IMG/VR virus record: IMGVR_UViG_3300025652_000508
Coordinates: 1-24,912 of that record
DNA: 24,912 nt
DNA from: a virus
Direction: 5' to 3' (one strand)
Shown here: positions 7,801 to 15,674 of the stretch, in pieces
Numbering within the stretch: position 1 is the stretch's first letter
Layout of the letters: the number at the start of each line of letters is the position of its first letter
The notes under the pieces: model-generated
Told to the model about the DNA's origin: nothing
Seen by the model: the letters and a program-made list of their open reading frames with translations, nothing else
Database searches by the model: none
Translations under genes and position numbers: made by a program

Positions 7801-8202
7801 TGCTGGGAGAAGTAGACCACTTGCCAACTCATAATCATTAATTTGTATTGTTCGTGACACTCTATCGTTAAGGTCTGCAACCTCTGCAACAATACGATCT
7901 AGCTGCCCATCTAAGGATGCAGCGTTATAATTAGCCGTCAGGTCTGTTGTACGCTCCAAAGGAACGTCCCTGACAAGCGTTACCTCGTTATTTAACGTAA
8001 CACCAGCATTCATAGTTACTGTCCCTGTAGAGCCATTTCCTCCAGTAACAGAATAATGTGTAGTAATTGTTTTTAGTGTACCCTCGACGTAAACTTTTAT
8101 GTCTGTGTTTTCAAAAAACTCAAACGGAACTGTAAACACAGTCTGACCAGATGTTGCTGTGTAGTTTATTCGTGGGTTGTTGTTAGCTATATTTATTGTC
8201 AT
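4897..8202 (-). CDS. Tail fibre protein with T7-type N-terminal attachment domain
   Basis: This is a 1101-residue fibre, against 553 for T7 gp17. Residues about 4-130 resemble the T7-type fibre N-terminal domain that docks on the tail: YTATSGQTVFTVPFEFFE, a VYVEGTL strand, VTLVRDVPLERTTDL, then DRIVAEVADLNDRVSRTI. Residues about 165-390 are short degenerate repeats rich in N, V, I, S, A and D, expected to form a coiled-coil or beta-helical shaft, followed by an Ala/Asn/Ser-rich stretch (about 390-425). At about 476-556 there is a second copy of the YTATxGQTxF module. VGIGTSSP followed by KLDV occurs at about 681 and 767, a repeat common in phage fibre and spike tips. The C-terminal 130 residues form a distinct beta-rich domain, the likely receptor-binding end. 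AGAGGTGA precedes the ATG. Confidence 0.85.
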   Translation of the reverse strand: MTINIANNNPRINYTATSGQTVFTVPFEFFENTDIKVYVEGTLKTITTHYSVTGGNGSTGTVTMNAGVTLNNEVTLVRDVPLERTTDLTANYNAASLDGQLDRIVAEVADLNDRVSRTIQINDYELASGLLLPALDSRKGKTIQFNTSSGALEVGPTGADLTAIGSVTSEIATLAGISGNITTVASANAAVTAVSNSMTSVNAINAALSNVNSVAGAITNINLVGGSISDVNDVADSLGEISAVQAKLTNIDTVAVASTNIGTVAGSIAQVNNVSSKIADVTGVNTNMSAITTANANSSNINLVASSIDDVNDVGTVITKVTTVADNIANVNLVGPVAQYMSDVANNITAISAVAPLAGDLSNVTNNLSAIQAAATNATNAANSATAAANSATSIGNAETTTTQNAVAAANSAAAAATALDNFDDKYLGVKSSDPTVDNDGDALVQGALYFSSSSSAMQVYDGANWIAASSSGVASLTLFEYTATAGQTAFSGNDDNGLSMSFIAANLLVTMNGVILDPSDYTTTTGLTVTLDVGAAVGDVVNIYAFKSFQVADTVPATTGGTFIGPVQFNSNVTVSGTVDGVDIAAFKTSFDNLSTDIVSDTTPQLGGNLDLNSNNINGTGNINVTGTVTADGLHVNSGAVNTPAKFESTDAIVSVELKDSTGSAYLNSTGSNLYTGNNVGIGTSSPAYKLDVNGSLSSNGSENVMRIAAADSTQAGGINIHSIYGNSANERVTTFFSIDGQNQASPLAFGTGATESMRIDSSGNVGIGTSSPSAKLDVGGVIQFLDDNTPEIKIIDPDDSNYALIGYSDGTMTLSSNHGNEAGGANVLKMLTGGSERMRIDSSGTLIVNRTSAISNNFPINVVAKSDGGIIMMPESNADFEAMRIVNHGLTAAVGSIGVSGTRMHLLNGDTGLRFAGDTNSIFPCTTAGADSNNVIDLGASGNRFKDFYVGGGVYLGGTGSANKLDDYEEGTEVFSLTPTTSGTITLNSSYDTLFYTKVGSLVHISGYFRVSSVSSPAGAIRFPLPFTVANLGDSSSAILVLANGLASGSVTDMWAECSDNSNYGYIYTGGGTGVTGTSAQQTQAATDFRISGTYKTNS

Positions 8203-8270
8203 GTGTCACCTCTGTATTCTTTTTTCCATTGATTGCATAGAAGCGCAACGCACAAAACATGCCGCACAAT
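8203..8270 (-). promoter_or_regulatory. Gap upstream of tail fibre with repeated TTGTGC motifs (candidate control site)
   Basis: The 68-base gap between the ejection-protein stop and the fibre start carries two copies of TTGTGC on the transcribed strand (top-strand gcacaa at 8264-8269 and 8250-8255). The first lies in TCTAAATTGTGC, which recurs exactly at the end of the large terminase gene (22705-22716). The second lies in TTTTGTGCGTTGC, which recurs upstream of the capsid gene (19434-19446). I see no good sigma70 -35/-10 pair. The element could be a phage-specific promoter or processing site, or coincidence. The fibre ribosome binding site AGAGGTGA is at the downstream end. Confidence 0.3.
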
Positions 8271-11200
8271 TTAGAACCCACCTATACCTCTAGGCATATC
8301 TATTTCATCTTTAGCAAACTTGCGGAAATCATTAACTAAACCTCTTAACCAAAATATATTCATAAATGGTAGGTCGCCAACTAGATCACTTGTGCCTTTA
8401 CCAACATCTCCAGTAACTAACTCAGCCATATTTCTATACATATCTAATCCATAGCTCGGGCCAGCACCAAGAATACCAGTAATAGCTTCACCTGTATCTG
8501 GTTTTTGTGGGAACTTAGGCTGTATTGCACCGCCAGTTACATTTGGCCCACCTAATGCTAGTGCTGTAGTCATGCCTGTATAGAACATATCTGTCATTAT
8601 TGGCATTAACCCAGAGTAATCTAAAGATCTAAGGAATTTGTCTTGGTATGACATCTCAACCCAATCAGGAGTTTTAAGATTAAGTGTCATGTAGCCTAAA
8701 CCTAGAGCTAATGACGCTCCGATGTATTTACTTTTTACCTGACCATGTGCATATGCACCCATAGTTTTGTTAACAGCAGCTAATGCGTAGCTGTAGAACT
8801 GAAACGGCAATCCAAGCATACCATTCTCAATACGCGCATAGCCTTTGTTTACAGGGTCTTCTTTCATACCAAACTTACTTGCTACACGCATTGGTATATA
8901 TACAATGCCATCTGTAATAGTTGGTTTGTCTGCTGGCGTACCCATAAGTATAGTATTCATTACACCAGAACCTAATGCATTGCGGAATGTTTGCACTGTT
9001 TCATCAGCTTCTTGAATTTGTCTGCTGTATTCTTTTTCAGCTGCAAGTTGTAAACCAGATTCTTTTTCATTTCTAATATATTTAAAAGCATCTTCATCAA
9101 TTCTTTGCTCATAATCTGGTACAGATTCACCAGCACGTATTTGTTTTGTTGTGTGATGTAATTCATGCATAAGAATAAAGTTTATAAATTCTTCTTCGCT
9201 ATCCATTAAATCTATATTTTTAACATAAGTAACATGATGCCTATATTGTTCTTCAGTTAACTTACCATTTGCTAAATCATCATCTAATTTAGCTATCATT
9301 GCATCTTCGTTTACTTTTCCAGTTGGTTTATTATATGCTTCTCTTATTGCTTTTATATTTACAAAAACTGATGCTGGATCTGGTGGGTCATTAAAAGCTA
9401 GCCCTAAGTTACCTTCGTAGCCTCTTCGTTTAAACACATCATCAACAATTTTTTGATCTGTTATAATTCTACCAACATAAAATTCTTTGCCAAATCTATT
9501 TAACAATTCTTTTTCTGTCATTTTACTTAATGGCTTGCGTGATATTTTGTATGTTTTAGCCATATCAACTTTTATTTTTGCAAGATCAGGCTGCGCCCAT
9601 TCTTCCGTATTAGCCATATACAAACCACTGTCTGTCTTTTCCCAATTAGATTTAGCTATTCTTTTAGCGTCAGCTTCATCTATGTTGTATCTAAGGAGGT
9701 ATTCTTTTTCCATCTTAGTAATTTTTTTATTAGGATCAGCCCAACGCACAGCATAATCTATAAGGGTATGGCTGCGCATCATGCCATCAAAATCTTTTAA
9801 TATCCTGGTCACTGGGCCCAATCCATTTAAAGTAAAGAAAGCATCTGTAGCTTTATCTAAGTAATCGCCACGAAAAGGATTATTGTTTAAATCTTCAGAC
9901 AAACGCATCTGCACATTACCAAGCAATCTTTCTAATGCTTCACCAGCTGCGCGTATTTCTAGGCCACCCATTTTTAATGCGTTCTTATCAAGCACAGAAA
10001 ACAAGCCCTTCATTGTAGGTGCAAATCCATGTTCCATTACAATCTTTGCTGGCTCTGTAATTGTAGCTAATACCGCACCACCAAGGTAACTAAGTTGTGC
10101 TGCTGATCTTAATAATCTAGCAACTCCTTGATTCATTGCATCTGGCCTTCTGAGAACAGACCCTACAACTCTATCATAAAGTATTCTTTGTTCTTTTTGT
10201 GCTGCTCTTATCTCGTCAATGCTAGCACCAGCATCCATCATCTTATCATATGTGCCATCTAGTACATCATCTATTGAGCCGCCACTAAACTTTTTAGAAA
10301 ACTCATAACGACCTGATGTTTTTTGTGTGTAGGCTTTCATAATACTAATTGGATTACGTTGCATGTAATCAAGCACTAATCTATTAGGTATGTCTAATGC
10401 TCTATGTTTAAAGTGCTTTGACTTACCAGCACCATAAAACATTTTATCAGGATCAAGAGGATCAGGATCGTTTAGCATTCTATCAACTGTATCTTTAACC
10501 CTTTTAGCTATAGCGTCAGGGCTTGATGACATTTTAACTTTACCCCATCTACCATCAGGTAATTTAGTATATGTCTCTGGATTGCTTTGATACCACTTAG
10601 CTAAGATCTTTTCAAACTCTGGTCTGTTAGCTTCAATCGCAGAAAAATCCCAATAGCGCGGTCTAAATATATCTTCATTAGGTGGAGTTAGTTTACCCAT
10701 TGCACCTAAATCATCTAACTGCTGCTTAGTTTCTGCTATCTCTTTTTTAAATCTATCAATCTGTGTGCCAATATTTTTAGCATGTACTGCATCTTTTGTC
10801 TTAGCTAGTCTGCCTTCTGCAACTTTTAATCTAGCTTCGCGATCTAGCATGTATTTTTTGTAATAGCCTTCACTACCAATAAGACCTTCGTCTTTTAAGC
10901 GCACTTCCCAATCGTCATAAAATTCATTAAGTTTTTGCATAGCGCGTGCTTCAAAATCATTAGCTGGTTTTTCTCCGCGTATAGATTTGCCATCTATTTC
11001 TGTTACCCATTCTTCAAAATCTTTACGTTTAGGCATATAATCTAAAGGTTTTGTTACACCTGATCCTGTAGATTCACCCCATATAGTAGCTATTTCGTCG
11101 TATGCTCTTACCCATGTACCTTGATGCAGTTTTGCATTTTGGAATACTGAGTTACCTATCTTCTGACCTTTTTTATTTGCAGACAATAAAATACCAGAAT

Positions 11201-12011
11201 CATTAGCAATAGCTAACGTGTCTAATTTAACTTCATTAGGTATGTTAGGATTAGTAATTATTCTTTTCATAGGTGTTGTAGCTGATTTATATATCCAAGA
11301 ATCAGTAAATATATTTTCTGGTATACTTGCATCAGGGCCACCAGCAACAGCAGTTGCTTGTACGCCATCGCCTTTTAGTGCTTTGTTTAATTCACCTATT
11401 TCAACTTCTGCATCTTGTGTTGCTTTAAATCTTCTTGCAGCTGGTATGCTTACCATACTATTTATTGCGCCACCAAAAATTGTAGAGGCTGCAATATTTA
11501 ATCCTGACTCAGCAGCAGTAACAGTAGGATCAATAGGGTATCTAATAGCTTCTTGCGCAACAGCAACGCCACCAGTTGATATAGCACCAGCCCTAAAGCC
11601 ACCACCAATAGTCTTAGCAGCACGTAGAGGCAGAGAAATATAATTTATAGGGTCAACAAATTCACTTATTGCAAGCGCACCAAAGCTAGCTCTACTTAAT
11701 GTTTCATCAACTTTTAACGCTCTATATAAATTGTTTACCTTAAAAGTTAATTGGTCTGCATTTTCAGCACTAATTAAATGATGTGTATATTTTTCTAAAC
11801 CTTCTGGTATATGGTCGATTGCATTAAAATTTGGGTCTTTGTTTTTAGGATCAAACCCAAATTTAATTTGTTCATTAAGAAAGTTTACAGAAGATGCATA
11901 CTTATCCTCTAAGCTCGCACCAATTAGTTTGCTCCAACTAGGTTCTGGCGCACCTAAATTTGCATTTGTTGGTGATAAATTTTTTAATGTAGTAAATGCA
12001 TTATCTACCAT
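8271..12011 (-). CDS. Giant internal virion (ejection) protein, gp16-like, with embedded HELHH peptidase-like domain
   Basis: At 1246 residues, this is close to T7 gp16 (1318), and it holds the gp16 position between a gp15-like protein and the tail fibre. gp16-class proteins travel with the DNA and help build the channel across the cell envelope. The N-terminal 200 residues include several amphipathic or hydrophobic helices (about 115-200). The middle is largely helical and charged. The C-terminal part from about 1003 contains VQTFRNALGSGVMNTILMGT and hydrophobic helices (about 1060-1190). I do not see the transglycosylase signature of T7 gp16. Residues about 806-1000 form an AT-rich block with HELHH at 949-953 and acidic residues at 968-974, a metallopeptidase-like motif. 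The block interrupts an otherwise continuous helical region. The start ATG has only a weak AGGAC upstream. Confidence 0.75.
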   Translation of the reverse strand: MVDNAFTTLKNLSPTNANLGAPEPSWSKLIGASLEDKYASSVNFLNEQIKFGFDPKNKDPNFNAIDHIPEGLEKYTHHLISAENADQLTFKVNNLYRALKVDETLSRASFGALAISEFVDPINYISLPLRAAKTIGGGFRAGAISTGGVAVAQEAIRYPIDPTVTAAESGLNIAASTIFGGAINSMVSIPAARRFKATQDAEVEIGELNKALKGDGVQATAVAGGPDASIPENIFTDSWIYKSATTPMKRIITNPNIPNEVKLDTLAIANDSGILLSANKKGQKIGNSVFQNAKLHQGTWVRAYDEIATIWGESTGSGVTKPLDYMPKRKDFEEWVTEIDGKSIRGEKPANDFEARAMQKLNEFYDDWEVRLKDEGLIGSEGYYKKYMLDREARLKVAEGRLAKTKDAVHAKNIGTQIDRFKKEIAETKQQLDDLGAMGKLTPPNEDIFRPRYWDFSAIEANRPEFEKILAKWYQSNPETYTKLPDGRWGKVKMSSSPDAIAKRVKDTVDRMLNDPDPLDPDKMFYGAGKSKHFKHRALDIPNRLVLDYMQRNPISIMKAYTQKTSGRYEFSKKFSGGSIDDVLDGTYDKMMDAGASIDEIRAAQKEQRILYDRVVGSVLRRPDAMNQGVARLLRSAAQLSYLGGAVLATITEPAKIVMEHGFAPTMKGLFSVLDKNALKMGGLEIRAAGEALERLLGNVQMRLSEDLNNNPFRGDYLDKATDAFFTLNGLGPVTRILKDFDGMMRSHTLIDYAVRWADPNKKITKMEKEYLLRYNIDEADAKRIAKSNWEKTDSGLYMANTEEWAQPDLAKIKVDMAKTYKISRKPLSKMTEKELLNRFGKEFYVGRIITDQKIVDDVFKRRGYEGNLGLAFNDPPDPASVFVNIKAIREAYNKPTGKVNEDAMIAKLDDDLANGKLTEEQYRHHVTYVKNIDLMDSEEEFINFILMHELHHTTKQIRAGESVPDYEQRIDEDAFKYIRNEKESGLQLAAEKEYSRQIQEADETVQTFRNALGSGVMNTILMGTPADKPTITDGIVYIPMRVASKFGMKEDPVNKGYARIENGMLGLPFQFYSYALAAVNKTMGAYAHGQVKSKYIGASLALGLGYMTLNLKTPDWVEMSYQDKFLRSLDYSGLMPIMTDMFYTGMTTALALGGPNVTGGAIQPKFPQKPDTGEAITGILGAGPSYGLDMYRNMAELVTGDVGKGTSDLVGDLPFMNIFWLRGLVNDFRKFAKDEIDMPRGIGGF

Positions 12012-12026
12012 AATTATTTAGTCCTA

Positions 12027-15000
12027 TTATTTAATATTGTTTGGTTTAGCCATAGGTCCAAATTGTTTAACCCTATCTTTTACTTCTATTTCATTTTCAG
12101 CTGCGTCTTGACTTGCACGTATTAGTTGTTTTTCTATAATATCTTCTTGTATTTTACGATTCTCTCTGTATTCAGCAGTTAGTTTTGTATTAAATTCAGC
12201 AAGAAACAATCCTTCTTCATCTTCTGTAAGTAAATATTTTATACCAGTAGGATTATCATTTTCATCAAATGTTTTATAAACTGGAACATATGATATTTCA
12301 TTAGTATTTGGATTTGGTATTAAAAATACCTGTCTTTTTTCTGCTGTTTTCTTTGCATAGGTAACTTGTTCTTCACTTGAAAAACCTTCGTACTGTGTAC
12401 CAAGTGAGCCAGCTCGCGCAAATTTATCAGCATGCATAGAAAATCTTAAATCAGGTAGTGGTTTGCCTACGCTATCTGTACCTGATTGCGGTATAACTAT
12501 GTCTCTTAAATAATCTTCAATCTTTGCTACAAACTCAATTTGCTCGCCATAATCTGGGAATACAGAAGTAAGTGCGTATTGTGATTGTTGCTTATCAGAG
12601 AATGGTGCATCAGGATCTAAAACATATTCTGACTTTAAATACTTTTTCTCAATATACCTATCTATAAAATCAGTTATCATTTCTGGGTTATCACCACGTC
12701 TTGATAATGTTTTTACTACAGGTAATAAATCTCTAGTTAATGTAGGATCATCTGTAAAATCAGCAACAAATTCAGTAGGAGTTTTACCTAAATGCTCAGT
12801 TAAATTTTTACTTTCGCCATCACGCTCAAGCTCTGCAAACTGTCGTGCTATTTCAATTACAGGCATTCCAGTAATTTTTGCTGATCTTTGTATTTGATCT
12901 AGTCTACTTAAATTAGCTGCGGACATAACATCATTTAAACGACTTGCTGTTTGGCCATTAGCTATCCTAGAATTATCTAGCTCTACAAATAGTTCAAAAT
13001 AACTTTGAGAGTTAGGGTCTTCAACTCCACTAATTAATTGCTCTAATCCATTTAATAATTTCTTACTAGGCGTACCTCGTAATACTTTTAAAATTTTAGT
13101 TTTTTCTACATCGCTATATGTGCTGTATAAAGACACATCTAAATTATAATCTTTGTTTATGACAGTATCAGAAGCAGTTTGTAATTTTTTATCTTTTCTA
13201 TCACCTGTGCCTGTTCTTGCAGTATTTTCTAAAGCTAACTGTGCATTTACTTTTTCTTCTTCATCTTCTCTATTGCTTATATTAATTTTAATACTGTCAG
13301 CAGCTCTAATAAATTCTTTAGGATCATTATTTCCTAACAGATCTACGATTCTTTTAGCGCGCATTACTTCATCTTGACGTACACTTCCGTCTGTGTTTGT
13401 CATACCCCTTACATCGCCTTCACGATTTGGACCTGTTGCAGTTTCAACAAATTGTATTAACGCTAAAAATTCTGAAGATGTAGCAGTTTTAGCAAATTCA
13501 CTCATTACACCAGCAGCAGCATTACCTTCAATCAACTTCCTATCTCTAGTGTAATCTTCTACTGTATAGCCATGCTTGCCTATTTTACCTTTTAACTCTG
13601 CATCAACTTTATCTAATGTACTTTTGGTCATTAAATTAGATTGTGCATACACAGAGTATTGTTGGACATAATCAAATGTTTTTAATTTTTCTTGATTGTC
13701 TAATTTATTTTGTTCTGTTTGGTTTGTTCCATCTGTTAACACATTAGATATATAAGTTCTGTCTGCTTTGTAGTCATAAACACCTGTACCAACCATTGTT
13801 TCTAGCAAAGTTTGTTGTACGTTTGTTAATTGTGCAAAATCTTCTGGATTTGGATTAAAAATATAGCCTTTAACATAATCTAAATTTCCTTGATCTTGCG
13901 CTATATCTGCAACTTTAAATAATAATGGTTTAATTATTGCTTCTCTTAAAGCTTTAACATCACTTTCAAATGCTTCTGAAGTATATACACTACCTTCAGC
14001 GTTCATTCGTTGTGTTAGTACACTAACTTGTTCTTGATAATGTTCAAAAATACCTTGGACTAATGGCGCAACCATATCTAATGACTCGCCATCTAAACGA
14101 CCAAATCTTTCGTCTATTTTTTTATTGCCAATAGAGTTTACAAGTTTTGATATTTCACTAGTTATTCTTCCAGTTTGATTATTAAATATTACCTTATTAT
14201 TTTTAAGGTCTAATTTTTTTTGTGCCGTTAATGCTTTTGCTTTAGCTGCTAGATCTGCATTATTTGCAGTTTGCACTTTATAAAATGTACTATTCATTGA
14301 TTCTGCTAATGAACTTGCATTAACAGCAATCTCATTAATAGTATTTACATCTAAATAATCTTTTATTTTACTAAGCTGTACTTTTGATATTTCATCTAAA
14401 TGATTTTCAACAACACCACCAGATTTTATGTAAGTAACAATAGCTGCTCTTTGTGTAGGATTTTCTGTTTGACTAATTAAGGTACTAACAAATCCGCTTA
14501 TACCAGCTATCTCTAAACTTGTTTGTGTAGCCTCTGCTGCTCCAGCTTTAAGTAAATTAGACGTTTCTCCATTTTGAAAGTTAGCTACGTTTTCTTCAAT
14601 GACGTGTAACATTTCTTCAAAATTACCAGCTTTACCATAATCAGTGACAGCTTCTACTGCTGCTGTACCTTTTTTTATAATAGAGTTGCCAGCATCTAGC
14701 CTAACTTTATCTCTTAATTCTTTTTGCAAAGATAACTTATTAGATGCTAACTGTTTACTGCCATGTACTTGTATAAAAGTTTTATACATGCCATCTGCAT
14801 TTTCAGACATTGAAGCTATATGTTGTGACATAGCTACTGCATAATCTTCTGGTTTATACTGATACTTTAAAGCTAATTCTTGCGCTCTAATATTCATTTC
14901 GTCTTTTATAGAGTCTTCGTATCTTTGCGTAATAACATTTCTATAAGCTTTTTCAGCTATTGATCCCATGCCTTCTGGTGTTGCCATAGCTTTTGGCCTA

Positions 15001-15221
15001 CCTGTAAGCGGATTAAGCGTAGTAATACTACTTACGTCTACGCCCATAGCTGTTTCTGCACCTACTTTTTGTGCATTTTCTGCTGCATCATTGTAAGCTC
15101 TGCGCGTAAACTCATCAGCTTCAGCTTTTATAGTTTCCCATAACTCAGCTTCACCTGTGTTTATTCTGCGAACGCCAACTGGTTTATTGAAGACTTGTGT
15201 TTGTTGCCTAATGACAGCCAT
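12027..15221 (-). CDS. Large internal virion protein, gp15-like
   Basis: The 1064-residue protein lies between gp14-like and gp16-like genes, the place of T7 gene 15 (747 residues), so it is considerably longer than the T7 protein. It is almost wholly helical and hydrophilic, rich in K, E, Q, N, T and A, with no signal peptide, no clear transmembrane helix and only short hydrophobic stretches. The N-terminus has a conserved-looking segment: VFNKPVGVRRINTGEAELWE at about 9-28. gp15 forms part of the tubular core that is ejected into the periplasm on infection. I infer that role from position, size and composition, since internal virion proteins diverge too fast for motif-based recognition. The ATG directly follows the preceding stop (TAAATG), with GGAGGGATGGG upstream. 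Confidence 0.7.
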   Translation of the reverse strand: MAVIRQQTQVFNKPVGVRRINTGEAELWETIKAEADEFTRRAYNDAAENAQKVGAETAMGVDVSSITTLNPLTGRPKAMATPEGMGSIAEKAYRNVITQRYEDSIKDEMNIRAQELALKYQYKPEDYAVAMSQHIASMSENADGMYKTFIQVHGSKQLASNKLSLQKELRDKVRLDAGNSIIKKGTAAVEAVTDYGKAGNFEEMLHVIEENVANFQNGETSNLLKAGAAEATQTSLEIAGISGFVSTLISQTENPTQRAAIVTYIKSGGVVENHLDEISKVQLSKIKDYLDVNTINEIAVNASSLAESMNSTFYKVQTANNADLAAKAKALTAQKKLDLKNNKVIFNNQTGRITSEISKLVNSIGNKKIDERFGRLDGESLDMVAPLVQGIFEHYQEQVSVLTQRMNAEGSVYTSEAFESDVKALREAIIKPLLFKVADIAQDQGNLDYVKGYIFNPNPEDFAQLTNVQQTLLETMVGTGVYDYKADRTYISNVLTDGTNQTEQNKLDNQEKLKTFDYVQQYSVYAQSNLMTKSTLDKVDAELKGKIGKHGYTVEDYTRDRKLIEGNAAAGVMSEFAKTATSSEFLALIQFVETATGPNREGDVRGMTNTDGSVRQDEVMRAKRIVDLLGNNDPKEFIRAADSIKINISNREDEEEKVNAQLALENTARTGTGDRKDKKLQTASDTVINKDYNLDVSLYSTYSDVEKTKILKVLRGTPSKKLLNGLEQLISGVEDPNSQSYFELFVELDNSRIANGQTASRLNDVMSAANLSRLDQIQRSAKITGMPVIEIARQFAELERDGESKNLTEHLGKTPTEFVADFTDDPTLTRDLLPVVKTLSRRGDNPEMITDFIDRYIEKKYLKSEYVLDPDAPFSDKQQSQYALTSVFPDYGEQIEFVAKIEDYLRDIVIPQSGTDSVGKPLPDLRFSMHADKFARAGSLGTQYEGFSSEEQVTYAKKTAEKRQVFLIPNPNTNEISYVPVYKTFDENDNPTGIKYLLTEDEEGLFLAEFNTKLTAEYRENRKIQEDIIEKQLIRASQDAAENEIEVKDRVKQFGPMAKPNNIK

Positions 15222-15674
15222 TTATCCCATCCCTCCAGTAGCAGCAGTTTTTTGGTAATCTTGTATACCACGCGCCATAGTTCCAGCAGCTTGAAACAGC
15301 GAAGCGCGCCTAGCATTTGCACCACCACGACGTAACGCCATAGCTTCTCTTGTTCTTGCGCTAGATTCAGTCTGTCTTTGGAAATCAATTCTGCTAAGAT
15401 CAACTGACGCAATTTCTTTTTGCTTGGCTAAGAAAGCCTCAACAGACTTGTCTGAACCCACATCTCTACCGCTAGCATAAAACATAGCTACATTAGCTTC
15501 TGTTGCTAAATCATATTCATACCTACGATTAGCGGCTTGTTGTAATGCTAATACTTCACCTTGCTCTCGCTCGGTTTCTGTATTGAATGCATCCATTCTG
15601 GCTGCATCTTCTTTTGCTTTCCCTGCTTGTATTGAAGCATACGCTGATATTCCAGCACCAATTAATTGCCACAT
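15222..15674 (-). CDS. Internal virion protein, gp14-like
   Basis: The 150-residue protein opens with a short hydrophobic, glycine/alanine-rich segment (MWQLIGAGISAYASIQAGKA, residues 1-20). It continues as a charged, alanine-rich helix to about residue 125 and ends in a glycine-rich tail (ATGGMG). This design, with a small hydrophobic N-terminus and a long amphipathic helix, is typical of the gp14 class of podovirus internal proteins (T7 gp14 has 196 residues), which insert in the outer membrane during ejection. It sits between the nozzle gene and the gp15-like gene, as in T7 except that no gp13 equivalent is present here. The ATG shares one base with the preceding stop (TAATG), implying translational coupling. 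Confidence 0.75.
   Translation of the reverse strand: MWQLIGAGISAYASIQAGKAKEDAARMDAFNTETEREQGEVLALQQAANRRYEYDLATEANVAMFYASGRDVGSDKSVEAFLAKQKEIASVDLSRIDFQRQTESSARTREAMALRRGGANARRASLFQAAGTMARGIQDYQKTAATGGMG

Noticed and set aside
6887-7834. Long top-strand open frame (315 codons) antisense to the fibre repeats
   Set aside because: It arises from the repetitive Ala/Val/Thr codons of the fibre shaft, has no ribosome binding site and opposes the uniform minus-strand gene layout.
8972-9166. Minus-strand frame of 64 codons inside the gp16-like gene, overlapping the HELHH insert
   Set aside because: It is a +1-frame shadow in AT-rich DNA; the main frame is continuous and carries the motif, so I do not read it as a nested gene or frameshift.
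11218-11643. Top-strand frame of 141 codons with hydrophobic stretches
   Set aside because: Antisense shadow of hydrophobic helices in the gp16-like protein; composition mirrors the opposite strand.
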